64,000 bases of DNA from Mesorhizobium sp. J8 (lineage in GTDB: Bacteria; Pseudomonadota; Alphaproteobacteria; Rhizobiales; Rhizobiaceae), in the NCBI RefSeq assembly GCF_016591715.1, contig NZ_AP024109.1, forward strand, positions 124,001-188,000, given 5' to 3'. Below, piece after piece: positions 54,995-63,829 of this stretch. How positions within the stretch are numbered: the first letter of the stretch is position 1; each line of letters opens with the position of its first letter. Made by a program: the position numbers and the translations under genes. The notes below the pieces were generated by a model, which did no database searches, had not been told where the DNA came from, and saw nothing but the letters and a program-made list of their open reading frames with translations.

Positions 54995-56173
54995 TCAGCT
55001 CGCCTGCGGGGCCGTTCGGGCCTGCACGGGCAGCCGGCGTTCGAACCCCCACAAAAGAACCGGACAGGCTAGAAGAGCCGCCGCGCCGAGGCCGAGGGCC
55101 GCGCCCGCGCCGCCAGTCCAAAGCGCAAGCCTGCCGCCGAGCCAGGGCGCGATCAGCATCGTGGCGTAGTAGACCGTGTAGAAGAGTCCCATTCCCAGCG
55201 CCCGTGTCGCCGGCGCCAGCACCCGCGCCGGCAGGCTCATGATCGATCCGGCCGGAAGCCCGCAGACGAGGCCGAGGGCGATCAATGTCGGCGTCACCGG
55301 CGAACCCCTCCACAACAGCGCAATCAGCGCGGCGAAAGCGAAGCTGCTTGCGGCAAGCAGCGCATTGCGGCTTCCCGCGCGGTCCGCGAGGTAGCCTCCG
55401 AGCGGAACCGAAAGAGCCGCGAGCCACAGCACGATGCTGACGGCCGAGCCGGCGGCTGCGGTCGACCAGCCGCGCTCGACCAGCATCGATGGCGCGAAAC
55501 TGAAAATCATGGCGAAGCCGACATTGTAGAAGGCCCATATCGAGCCTGCCAGCAGCACAGCCCAGGTGCCAGGGGGCCCAAGCCTCGCGGCTTGGGTCGC
55601 GACCGGGGCGACGGAGTGGCCTGGCGGCCGGTAGAAAAGCCCGACCAGCGCCAGGGCCGCGCCGATAAACGCCATGACCGCGACCTGTGCGCCGGCAATT
55701 CCGAACTCGGCCTGGATCAGCGGCAGCGCCACGAGCGTGAGCGCGATGCCCAGCGGCCATGAGTTGATGAAGATAGCCATCGCCGTGGCGATCCGCCGGC
55801 CCGCGAACCAGTCGACCATCATCTTGGTCATGAGCACGTTCAGCAGCACGCCGCCTATGCCCGCGATCAGCCGGCCCGCGATCTGCACGCTCCATGACGT
55901 CGAGCTGCACAGCAGCGCCTCGCCCGCCAGCATCATGACCAGTCCGGCAAGCACCGTCGCCTTGTCGCCGAAGCGCCGTCCGATCGCGCCGCCCGGCAGC
56001 GCCAGCGCGATGCCCGGCGCGAAATAGAGGCCGATCAGCACGCCTATATCGGCGACATTGGCGTTCAGTGCCTTCTCAAGCTCCGGCGCGATGGCCGCGA
56101 TGCTCTGGAACTGCACTGCCATCGCGGCTCGGGCGATGAAGAGCACGGCAAGGATCGTCCAGCGGCTGCGCAC
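54995..56173 (-). CDS. MFS transporter, CynX/NarK-like
   Basis: A 392-residue permease with 12 predicted helices. Segments include ILAVLFIARAAMAVQFQSIA (helix 1), IGVLIGLYFAPGIALALPGG followed by the motif A-like IGRRFGDKATVLAGLVMMLA and VVMAFIGAALALVGLFY. It resembles the cyanate/other-anion and aromatic permeases of the CynX branch; the substrate is not readable. It lies 22 bp downstream of the FAD oxidase gene on the same strand, so the two may handle one compound. Confidence 0.82.
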   Translation of the reverse strand: MRSRWTILAVLFIARAAMAVQFQSIAAIAPELEKALNANVADIGVLIGLYFAPGIALALPGGAIGRRFGDKATVLAGLVMMLAGEALLCSSTSWSVQIAGRLIAGIGGVLLNVLMTKMMVDWFAGRRIATAMAIFINSWPLGIALTLVALPLIQAEFGIAGAQVAVMAFIGAALALVGLFYRPPGHSVAPVATQAARLGPPGTWAVLLAGSIWAFYNVGFAMIFSFAPSMLVERGWSTAAAGSAVSIVLWLAALSVPLGGYLADRAGSRNALLAASSFAFAALIALLWRGSPVTPTLIALGLVCGLPAGSIMSLPARVLAPATRALGMGLFYTVYYATMLIAPWLGGRLALWTGGAGAALGLGAAALLACPVLLWGFERRLPVQARTAPQAS

Positions 56174-56195
56174 GGGTTCCCTAGGAATTTGCGAA

Positions 56196-57590
56196 TTATC
56201 CAGGCCTGATGTTCTGGTTCAACCGGAAGAAATTGGTCGGGTCGTACTGCTTCTTGACGGCGGCGAGGCGCGCATAGTTGGCGCCATAGGCATCGCGCAC
56301 GCGTTCGTCGCCCTCGTCGCCGAGATTGTTGGCATAAACACCGCCGGTTGAGAATGGCCGGACCGCATTCCAAAGCTCGCGCGCCCATCCGATATTGGCC
56401 GCGTCATCGGCCGGATCGTCCCAGATGGCGATCGGGAAGCAGTCGAGCGCCGCATCGCGGTTGGCGTAGGGCGAGTCCGAAGCGGGCACGCGGGCGATCG
56501 CGCCGCCGACCTGCTGGAAGACCAGCAGGGACGAGCGATTGGGAGCCTTGGCGTAAGCCTCGAGCAGCGCCTCGATCGCGCCATCGCTGATTGCGCGCAG
56601 GAACTGCGCCTTCCAGTAATAGCGTCGCCCGCGTGGAAAGAGGCTGTCGCCAGCCGATTGAATTTGGAGGTAGGGGATGGCCTGGAGGCGGCCATCGATG
56701 GGAGATCCGAATTTCATCAGCGGCGCGATGACAGGCTCGCCCGCTTCGGGCGGCCCGGCGTAGCAGGCCGAGATGCTGAAGCCGCGCTCGCCGGAGGGCA
56801 GTGTGACGAGCGCGGCATCGACGCTCACTTCGTCCGGGGCATCGCGGGAGAATGTGTCGTAGAAGCGCATGGCCTCGCGTGCATCCTTGTAGGGGTGAAG
56901 GACCGAGGCCACGAGGAGGTCGGGGCCGAGCGGGTGCAGCCGGTATTCGAACGCCGTCACGATGCCGAAATTACCGCCGCCGCCGTGCAACGCCCAGAAC
57001 AGGTCTGGATGCTCGCCGGCGCTGGTCCGCAACAGCCGTCCGTCGGCGGTGACGATTTCAGCGGCGATCAGATTGTCGCAGCTCAGTCCATGCTTGCGCC
57101 CGAGCTTGCCGAAGCCGCCGCCGAGCGTCAGGCCGGCAATGCCGGTGTCGCCGTTGACGCCCATGGTCGTCGCCAGCCCATGCGCCTGCGTGGCGGCATC
57201 GAACTCGGCCAGGGTCAGTCCGGCTTCGGCCCTGGCGACGCGGCGTTCGGGATCGACGGCAATTGTCTTCATGCGCGACAGGTCGATCACCATGCCGTCG
57301 TCGCAGACCGACAGGCCGGCGACATTGTGGCCGCCGCTGCGAACGGCCACGAGGCAGCCTTGCGACCTGGCACAGGTCACGGCAAGGATGACGTCTTCGG
57401 GACTGGCGCAAAAGACGATTGCCGCGGGCCTTTTGTCGATCGCCCCGTTCCACACTCTGCGCGCCTGGTCGTAACCGGCGTCCGTCGGCATTACCAGTTC
57501 GCCTTGCAAGCGCTGCCGTAGTCCCGCGATCGCGGCGTCCGAGGACGGGAATCGGCCCGATAAGCTATCGGTCTGTCGCGGAAGCTCCAT
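56196..57590 (-). CDS. FAD-linked oxidase, berberine bridge enzyme-like
   Basis: A 464-residue flavoprotein of the BBE/GOOX class (VAO fold). The FAD-binding N-half has PEDVILAVTCARSQGCLVAV, RSGGHNVAGLSVC with the FAD-linking His, and TGIAGLTLGGGFGKLGRKHG. The position that holds a second covalent Cys in bicovalent members appears to be non-Cys (GIAGLTLG), so one covalent link is expected. The C-terminal BBE motif is YDPTNFFRLNQNI. Substrates in the class include oligosaccharides and alkaloid-like compounds. The divergent LysR gene probably controls it and the MFS gene. Confidence 0.87.
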   Translation of the reverse strand: MELPRQTDSLSGRFPSSDAAIAGLRQRLQGELVMPTDAGYDQARRVWNGAIDKRPAAIVFCASPEDVILAVTCARSQGCLVAVRSGGHNVAGLSVCDDGMVIDLSRMKTIAVDPERRVARAEAGLTLAEFDAATQAHGLATTMGVNGDTGIAGLTLGGGFGKLGRKHGLSCDNLIAAEIVTADGRLLRTSAGEHPDLFWALHGGGGNFGIVTAFEYRLHPLGPDLLVASVLHPYKDAREAMRFYDTFSRDAPDEVSVDAALVTLPSGERGFSISACYAGPPEAGEPVIAPLMKFGSPIDGRLQAIPYLQIQSAGDSLFPRGRRYYWKAQFLRAISDGAIEALLEAYAKAPNRSSLLVFQQVGGAIARVPASDSPYANRDAALDCFPIAIWDDPADDAANIGWARELWNAVRPFSTGGVYANNLGDEGDERVRDAYGANYARLAAVKKQYDPTNFFRLNQNIRPG

Positions 57591-57699
57591 CGTCGTCGCC
57601 CTCGGTTCCAGCTGGGCCTACGGTCTCACAGACACCCGACCTTCCGCAAAAGCGAAATTCTTAGCTACTGGATGAGCTGAATTCATCTACACTGCCCGC

Positions 57700-58605
57700 A
57701 TGAGGAACAGCCCGCCGCTCCGCGCGTTGCACGCTTTCGAGGCCGCCGCCCGGCATGGCAGCTTCAAGGCCGCGGCGGCGGAGCTCGGCGTGACGCCGAC
57801 GGCAATCAGCCACCAGGTCCGCCTGCTGGAAGAGATATGCGGCCGAAAGTTGTTCCAGCGCCGGCCGCGCCCGCTGGTGCTGACGAGCGCGGGAACGCGG
57901 CTGTTCCCGATCCTGCGTGATGGCTTCGATCTTCTCGCCGGCTCCCTGGCCGCGGTCGCCGAAGCGGACGTCCAGACGCCGCTGCGGGTGACGAGCCCGA
58001 ACGCTTTCGCCAGCCGGTGGCTGGTGCCGCGCTTGCCGAAATGGCGGGAGGCCAACCCGGCCGTGTCGCTGGAGATCATCGGGACGGACGCGGTCCTCGA
58101 TCTGCGCGCCGGCGCCGCGGATGTGGCGATCCGCTACACACGGCGACCGCCTGTCGGCTTTCAGGCACAAGAGCTCTGCCGCGATTCCTTCTTTCCCATC
58201 TGCAGTCCGCGATTGCTGGCAAGCGATGGGCGGGCCGTCGAGCGGGCCGCCGATCTGCTGCGCTATCCGCTGGTCCATTTCGACTGGATGAACCGGGATC
58301 CGGACGCGCCGACCTGGCGCCGATGGCTGGCGACGGCCCGCTCGATCGATCCCGACCTGATTCCCGACAAGGCCTGGGATCTGAGCTTCCGCGAGGAGCT
58401 GCATGCGATCGACGCGGTGGTCGCCGGGCAAGGCATCGCGATCCTGAGCGACGTCGTCGTCGGCCGCGAGCTGGCAAGCGGCTCGCTCGTCAAAGCCCAT
58501 CCCTTATCCTTGCCGGGCTACAGCTTTTATGTCGTGTGGATGCAGCATAATCCGCGAGCCGCGGTGATGGAGACTTTCCTGGCCTGGATGAGAACCGTCT
58601 TGTGA
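57700..58605 (+). CDS. LysR-family regulator of the GcvA-like branch
   Basis: A 301-residue LTTR. The HTH (LHAFEAAARHGSFKAAAAEL, VTPTAISHQVRLLEEICGRK) opens MRNSPPLRAL, as in the GcvA/AmpR-like group. The co-inducer domain has LRVTSPNAFASRWLVPRLPK and DVAIRYTRRP. It is divergent from the FAD oxidase gene. Upstream, GATGA-gctgaat-TCATC at 57671-57687 is an inverted repeat placed where an LTTR would bind. It converges on the phosphopantetheinyl transferase gene. Confidence 0.9.
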   Translation: MRNSPPLRALHAFEAAARHGSFKAAAAELGVTPTAISHQVRLLEEICGRKLFQRRPRPLVLTSAGTRLFPILRDGFDLLAGSLAAVAEADVQTPLRVTSPNAFASRWLVPRLPKWREANPAVSLEIIGTDAVLDLRAGAADVAIRYTRRPPVGFQAQELCRDSFFPICSPRLLASDGRAVERAADLLRYPLVHFDWMNRDPDAPTWRRWLATARSIDPDLIPDKAWDLSFREELHAIDAVVAGQGIAILSDVVVGRELASGSLVKAHPLSLPGYSFYVVWMQHNPRAAVMETFLAWMRTVL

Positions 58606-58636
58606 GACGGGCGGAAGCCGGGATGAGCGACGCGGC

Positions 58637-59287
58637 TTATGCCGTATATGCCAGCGCCAGGATCCTGGGCGAGATGGCGAAGCGCACGGTCAGCCTGCGG
58701 CCGGACGACGTGACCGCCTCGCCTGCTTCGAAATCTACGGCGATGTCTTCGAAACCCAGGACGCGGCCGTCGAGCGGAAACGATGCCTTGTAGACCGCCT
58801 CCTTGACGGCAAACAGGACCCGGCCGCCTGTGCCGGCCTCAAGATCGCCCAAGCGGTCTCGAGGCGTGGCCACGATCGCCTCCAGCTCCCGAGGCAAGGG
58901 CAGGGCGGGTTCGATGTCGACGCCCACGCTTCTCATGGCGCCGGATCGCCCGGCGACCGCCACGGCGAGATCGTCGTCATGCGCTATCGAACCGATGATG
59001 CCCGCCGGCCAGGCCGGGTTTCCCAGTCGGCCGCGCGGCACCGCGGGATCGGCGCAGCCAAGCCGCCGGAGCAATTCGTGCGCCACCTGGCGACCCGCCC
59101 CGCTGGCGGCGCGCGAGCGGGGCTCGCGTGCAGCGATGGAAGCGCTTTCCGCCGGCAGGAGATGTTGCTCGTCCCCGGCGCGAATGAGACGGCAACCGGT
59201 GATCAGGCCAGGCGGCGCGAGGCCCGTCAATGCGCGATCGACCGCCAGCTCGATATCCGGCCGCGCCTCGTTCGGTGGGGTGTTCAA
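58637..59287 (-). CDS. 4'-Phosphopantetheinyl transferase (EntD/Sfp type)
   Basis: A 216-residue enzyme that attaches phosphopantetheine to carrier-protein Ser. The conserved blocks are IGSIAHDDDLAVAVAG, SVGVDIEPALPLP (magnesium-binding Asp/Glu) and LFAVKEAVYKASFPLDG (the KEA motif). It resembles the EntD branch with a degenerate N-terminus. It is the last gene of the three-gene operon whose first gene encodes a carrier-protein-containing synthetase, so activating that carrier is its most likely job. Confidence 0.9.
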   Translation of the reverse strand: MNTPPNEARPDIELAVDRALTGLAPPGLITGCRLIRAGDEQHLLPAESASIAAREPRSRAASGAGRQVAHELLRRLGCADPAVPRGRLGNPAWPAGIIGSIAHDDDLAVAVAGRSGAMRSVGVDIEPALPLPRELEAIVATPRDRLGDLEAGTGGRVLFAVKEAVYKASFPLDGRVLGFEDIAVDFEAGEAVTSSGRRLTVRFAISPRILALAYTA

Positions 59288-59291
59288 CGCC

Positions 59292-59762
59292 CTATCCGCC
59301 CAATTCGAGCACGGCGATCATCTCGCCGTCTTCGTCCCGTCCCTGCTCCACGAAACCGAAGCTCGCGTAAAGCCGGCGCGCCGCCTCGTTTTCCGGCTCA
59401 TAGCAGATCGAGACGCGGTGGACATGGCCAAGGCGCGCAATCTCTTCCAGCGCCTTGGCGACGGCGGCGCGGCCAAGACCCTTGCCCTGCTCGCGCCGGT
59501 CGATCATGAAACGATAGATGATCGCTTCGTCATCGTCGTCCGGCGCGCTGTACATCAGGAATCCGACGACGCGCCCTTCGGCGACCACGGCGCGAGGGAT
59601 GGCTTCGTCATCCTGGCGGGCCTCGGCCAGCGAGTCCGCGTTGGAAGCGACGAAGCCTTGTTGTTGGGGCGACAGCTCGAGCGCCAGTATCGCCGCCCGG
59701 TTGCCCTTGCCGACTGGCTCCAGGACAACCGGCTGGTCGCTCGTGCCGGCGGCGCGCGTCAC
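59292..59762 (-). CDS. GNAT family N-acetyltransferase in the Pls-like operon
   Basis: A 156-residue acetyltransferase. Motif A is YRFMIDRREQGKGLGRAAVA (acetyl-CoA loop QGKGLG, about residue 92), and the C-terminal block is PENEAARRLYASFGFVEQG. It resembles the spermine/spermidine-type (SpeG/PaiA-like) GNATs, which would suit an amine-bearing product, but the acceptor is unknown. It begins in the stop of the synthetase gene (4-bp overlap) and is followed 4 bp later by the phosphopantetheinyl transferase gene. Confidence 0.87.
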   Translation of the reverse strand: MTRAAGTSDQPVVLEPVGKGNRAAILALELSPQQQGFVASNADSLAEARQDDEAIPRAVVAEGRVVGFLMYSAPDDDDEAIIYRFMIDRREQGKGLGRAAVAKALEEIARLGHVHRVSICYEPENEAARRLYASFGFVEQGRDEDGEMIAVLELGG

Positions 59763-62700
59763 GGGGCGTGCCCGATTTCCATCGTGCGGGCATCGATCGG
59801 CGTCACGACGCCGTAAAGCTTCGCCGGGTTGCCGCGCCAGACGGTGTTCGGCTCGAGGACTTCGCCCTTCATGACGAAGCAGTCGACGTCGGCCACGGAT
59901 CCCTCGCCCATCACCACCGCGTAGTGAACGAAGGCGGAGGGCGCCAGCGTGCAGCCATTGCCGATGCGGATGTAGTCGGATTTGAACGCGCCTTCCTCCA
60001 GCGAGTGCGGCTGGATCACGCAGCCCTCGTTGAGGGTAACGTCATCGCCGATCTCCACCAGCGAGCGCTCGGTTATGATGCAGCCGCCGTCGTATAGCCG
60101 CAGCCCGACCTTCACACCCAGCAGGCGCAGGATCAGCGGTCGGAACGGGGTGCCGGTGAACAGTCCCATGATCGGCGAATCGGACAGCTTCCAATGGCGT
60201 TCGTGCCGCCAGAAAACCGGGTCGTAGATCGTCGCCATCCTGGGCTTCAGCCTGCGGAAGGCGAGGCTGGCGCGCTCGAGGAAGATGTAGAACGGAATGC
60301 CGATCGCCGTGGTCAGCACCACCGCGACGAACAGCGCCGTCTCGCCCCATTCGGTATAGTAGTTGAGCGCCCGGTCCCAGATGGCGAGCGTCAGGAACAG
60401 GATCACCCATTGCGCGGCCACGAACATCAGCGCGGTGACGAGATTGTGCAAATTTTTCCGCGGCAGGCGGCGGCTGCGCTCCTTGTCGGAGATCAACCCG
60501 AGAAGCTCCTTGTCGCGATTGACCATGCGCGGAATCTCGAAGGGCGGCGAGCCCAGCAGCCCGACATTCTCGCGCATGGGACCGTCCACCGGCACGTGGA
60601 CCTTGGTTCCGAGCAGGCAATTGTCGCCGACGCGGGAATCCGGTGAATAGATGATGTTGTTGCCGAAGAAGTTGCGCTCGCCGACCCGCGTGTGCTCGAG
60701 GCGGAAGGAGTTGGCCGACTTCTGCATGTTGACCATGAACAGACCGTCGGACACCATGGTTTTCGAGCCGATTTCGCTGAGCTGCGGATTCTCGTGCCGC
60801 TGGTTGGTGCCGAAATTCGAGCCGGTCTGGTCAACCTTGTTCAGCTGCCAGCCCAAAGCGCGCAGGTAGTAGACGATGGCCGAGCTGTCGCCGAACAGGA
60901 CGTTCAGCAGGCGCACATTGCTCACCAGCTCGAGCATCGATTGCAGCCAGTAGTGGAAGCCGTAAAGCGAATAGTTCCGGCCGGGCTTCAGCATGAGGTT
61001 GAACAGCCTTGGCACGACGGTCGCCAGCAGCACCCCGCCGACGATGAAGCCCGCCACCGTGACCGTGGTGCCGATCGCCACCAGACCGATCGTCTCCTGA
61101 TAGTCGTCGCCGACATTTTCCCAATAGGCGTGGAAGAGCAGCGGAAAAGGCGTGACGATGGCGAAGAGGATGAAGAGCTGGATCGCCTCATAGATGACCC
61201 GGCGCACCCTCGACAGCGGTACGTTGGGGACGGTGCAGTAATCCGCCTCGGTCGGGATCGCCGGCGAGCCGTGCCTGCGCTCCCCCGCCGGAATGGTCTG
61301 TCCACGATGCAGCGATGAAGCATGGCCGAGCTGGGCGCCGTCGCCGATGCGGGTGTCGATGTCCAGTGTCGAGCCGACGCCGACGAAGGCGTTGTTGCCG
61401 ACGTTGACCGGGCCGGTGTGGATATAGCCCGCCTGGGCTCGGAAGCCGAGGATCATCGATTCCTTGCGCAGGATCGAGTTGTCGCCGATCGTGATCAGGT
61501 CGGTGCAGACCGGAACGGCGCGGCATTCGATGACGGTGCGTTCGCCAAGCCTGGCGCCGAGCAGGCGCAAATAGAGGCTGTAAAGGGGGCTGCCCCGGAA
61601 CAGCACGACCGGAGCGCTGCGGACCAGTGTCTTCACGATCCAGAAGCGGTAATACCGCCAGCCCCAGATCGGGAAGGTTTCGGCTTTCCAGCGGCCGACC
61701 AGCAGCCATTTGGCGGCTATGGCGAAGCCGCTCAATCCGAAGAACACGCCGGCGGACAAAATAACGCAGCGCATGTAAAGGACGCCCGGATCGTCCAGGG
61801 CATCATAGACCCAGTTGAGGCCGTCATTGATCGCCCAAAGCGCGACATAACTGTAGACCGCGTAGAACAGCAACTGGCCGAATCCCGTTGCCCAAATGGC
61901 AAGATTGGACGCCCGGTGCGTCAGCATCGGCTCGCTCGCGGCGATAGCGGTCGTTTGCGGCTCACGCAGGTAATCGGAGAGCTTGGCGACCGTCGGATGC
62001 AGGTAGATGTCGCGCATCGACGTCGTCGACCACGCCTTGCGGGCGCGGATGCGGGCGCAGAATCTGGCCATCAAAAGAGAGTTCGCGCCGAGATCGTCGA
62101 AGAAGTGATCCTCGATGGAGATATCCTCGAACTTCAGCACGTCCTGCAGCGCCTCCACCAGGAAGGTCTCGTCCTCGTTGCGCGGGTCGACCATCGCATG
62201 GCCGGATGCGACACGCGCGCTGGTCGGTTTCGGCAATTTCCTCAGGTCGACCTTGTTGGAGACCGTCATCGGGATCGCGGGCAACTGCTCCAGATAGGCC
62301 GGAACCATGTAATCCGGCAGCCGGCGCTTCAGCTCCTGCACGAGCGCGGTGCGATCCGCCCCTTCGCCGCCGGCCTTGGGCGCGTAGTAGCCGACAAGTT
62401 CCGTGCGCTCGGGTTCGATCTCCCAGGTCGTGACCGCCGCCTGCGCGATGCCTGGCTGGTCAAGCAGCACGGCCTCGATCTCGCCCAGTTCGATACGATA
62501 GCCTCGGATCTTCACCTGTGTGTCGATGCGGCCGTGATATTCGATCTCGCCCTTGTCGTTGATCCGGCCGAGGTCGCCAGTCCGGTAGATGCGGCCGCTG
62601 GGATTGTTCGGCAGCCCGATGAAATCCTGGATGAATTTCTGGTCAGTCAGTTCCGGCCGGTTGAGATAGCCGACCGCCACGCCCATGCCGCCGATGCAGA

Positions 62701-63829
62701 TTTCCCCCAGCTGATCGCCGGTCAGCACCGTCGGCTTTTCCGGGTCGAGGATGGCTATCGAATAGGTGGGCAGCGGCCTGCCGATCGTCACCGGCTCGTC
62801 CGGCGTCAGCAACGCCATGGTGGCGGTGACCGTGGCTTCGGTCGGGCCGTAGGTGTTCAGGATCTGGCGGCCAGGCTTCGCCCAACGCGTCACGAGTTTA
62901 TGCGAGCAGGCTTCGCCACCGACCAGGATCGCGCGCAGGCTCGGCGCGTCGCTCTCGATCGACGACAAAAGGGTCGGGCTGCAGGCCATGCATGTGATCT
63001 GGTGTTCGCGCAGGAAAGCGGCGAGTTCCTCGCCGACGAGGGGCTGCTGACCCGGGGCCGGCACGACCGTGGCGCCAGCGGTGAACGGCACCCAGATCTC
63101 CTCCGAGGAAAAGTCGAAGGCAATGGTCATGCCCTGGTAAACCCGATCGCCCGGTTGATAGCCGTAGGACGCCGCCGCGACGCGGATGAAGTTGCAGAAG
63201 CTCTCATGGGTGATGACAACGCCTTTCGGCTTGCCGGTGGTGCCGGATGTATAGAGGATGTAGCAGGTTTGATCCTGGACGCCGTCCGGCAAGGGCACTG
63301 TTTCCGGCTGGAGCGCGATTTCGGACTCCGCGGAGTCGATCGAGATATGCGGCACAGGCAGGCGCGCAACGCGCGCCGCATAGCCCGAGACGCTGATCAC
63401 CAGCGTGACATTGGCGTCGTCGATGATCATCACCATGCGGTCTTCGGGAAACGCGGTGGCTAAGGGCACGAAGGCCGCCCCGGCTTTCATGACGGCCAGC
63501 ACGGCGATGTATGTCTCGGCGGAGCGGTCAAGCAAAAGGCCGATCCGGTCGCCCGGCTTGACGCCGCGCTCGATCAGAAGATGCGCGAACTGGTTGGCGC
63601 GGTTGTTCATCTCGCGGTACGACCACGCGCGGCCGCCGGAAATGACCGCGGGCGCGGCGTCGAAGCGGCTCGCTAGGTCGCCGAAGAACCGGTCGAGCCT
63701 TTCGTCCGGCTCGCTCTTCTGGATGAAATCGGGGCCGATCAGGATCTGCTCGCGCGCCGGCGCTGCGCTCGCTGCTTTGGCCTGGCGGGAGTTCTGCTTG
63801 GCGGGCTTGGTGGCTTCGGTGAGGGACAT
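59759..63829 (-). CDS. Pls/PosA-like membrane non-ribosomal peptide synthetase (A-T-6TM with tandem beta-helix domains)
   Basis: A 1356-residue single-module synthetase. The adenylation domain (about residues 45-535) has ILYTSGTTGKPKG (192-203), NTYGPTEA (325-332), YRTGDLG (415-421), GRIDTQVKIRGYRIELGEIE (433-452) and the NKVDLRKLP lysine (526). The carrier domain follows with its Ser at 584 (DDLGANSLLMARF). The remaining 700 residues have six hydrophobic segments and three left-handed beta-helix blocks (VIECRAVPVCTDLITIGDNS, FFGNNIIYSPDSRVGDNCLL and GCIITERSLVEIGDDVTLNE). This is the architecture of epsilon-poly-lysine synthetase, which joins one amino acid by isopeptide bonds. There is no condensation or thioesterase domain. 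By my alignment to GrsA the specificity code is roughly D-F-E-A-L-G-T-V-T-K; no residue is assigned. Confidence 0.88.
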   Translation of the reverse strand: MSLTEATKPAKQNSRQAKAASAAPAREQILIGPDFIQKSEPDERLDRFFGDLASRFDAAPAVISGGRAWSYREMNNRANQFAHLLIERGVKPGDRIGLLLDRSAETYIAVLAVMKAGAAFVPLATAFPEDRMVMIIDDANVTLVISVSGYAARVARLPVPHISIDSAESEIALQPETVPLPDGVQDQTCYILYTSGTTGKPKGVVITHESFCNFIRVAAASYGYQPGDRVYQGMTIAFDFSSEEIWVPFTAGATVVPAPGQQPLVGEELAAFLREHQITCMACSPTLLSSIESDAPSLRAILVGGEACSHKLVTRWAKPGRQILNTYGPTEATVTATMALLTPDEPVTIGRPLPTYSIAILDPEKPTVLTGDQLGEICIGGMGVAVGYLNRPELTDQKFIQDFIGLPNNPSGRIYRTGDLGRINDKGEIEYHGRIDTQVKIRGYRIELGEIEAVLLDQPGIAQAAVTTWEIEPERTELVGYYAPKAGGEGADRTALVQELKRRLPDYMVPAYLEQLPAIPMTVSNKVDLRKLPKPTSARVASGHAMVDPRNEDETFLVEALQDVLKFEDISIEDHFFDDLGANSLLMARFCARIRARKAWSTTSMRDIYLHPTVAKLSDYLREPQTTAIAASEPMLTHRASNLAIWATGFGQLLFYAVYSYVALWAINDGLNWVYDALDDPGVLYMRCVILSAGVFFGLSGFAIAAKWLLVGRWKAETFPIWGWRYYRFWIVKTLVRSAPVVLFRGSPLYSLYLRLLGARLGERTVIECRAVPVCTDLITIGDNSILRKESMILGFRAQAGYIHTGPVNVGNNAFVGVGSTLDIDTRIGDGAQLGHASSLHRGQTIPAGERRHGSPAIPTEADYCTVPNVPLSRVRRVIYEAIQLFILFAIVTPFPLLFHAYWENVGDDYQETIGLVAIGTTVTVAGFIVGGVLLATVVPRLFNLMLKPGRNYSLYGFHYWLQSMLELVSNVRLLNVLFGDSSAIVYYLRALGWQLNKVDQTGSNFGTNQRHENPQLSEIGSKTMVSDGLFMVNMQKSANSFRLEHTRVGERNFFGNNIIYSPDSRVGDNCLLGTKVHVPVDGPMRENVGLLGSPPFEIPRMVNRDKELLGLISDKERSRRLPRKNLHNLVTALMFVAAQWVILFLTLAIWDRALNYYTEWGETALFVAVVLTTAIGIPFYIFLERASLAFRRLKPRMATIYDPVFWRHERHWKLSDSPIMGLFTGTPFRPLILRLLGVKVGLRLYDGGCIITERSLVEIGDDVTLNEGCVIQPHSLEEGAFKSDYIRIGNGCTLAPSAFVHYAVVMGEGSVADVDCFVMKGEVLEPNTVWRGNPAKLYGVVTPIDARTMEIGHAP

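Noticed and set aside
61322..63463. 713-codon open frame antisense to the Pls-like synthetase
   Set aside because: Arg/Asp/His-rich shadow. The opposite strand has every adenylation-domain core motif in order.
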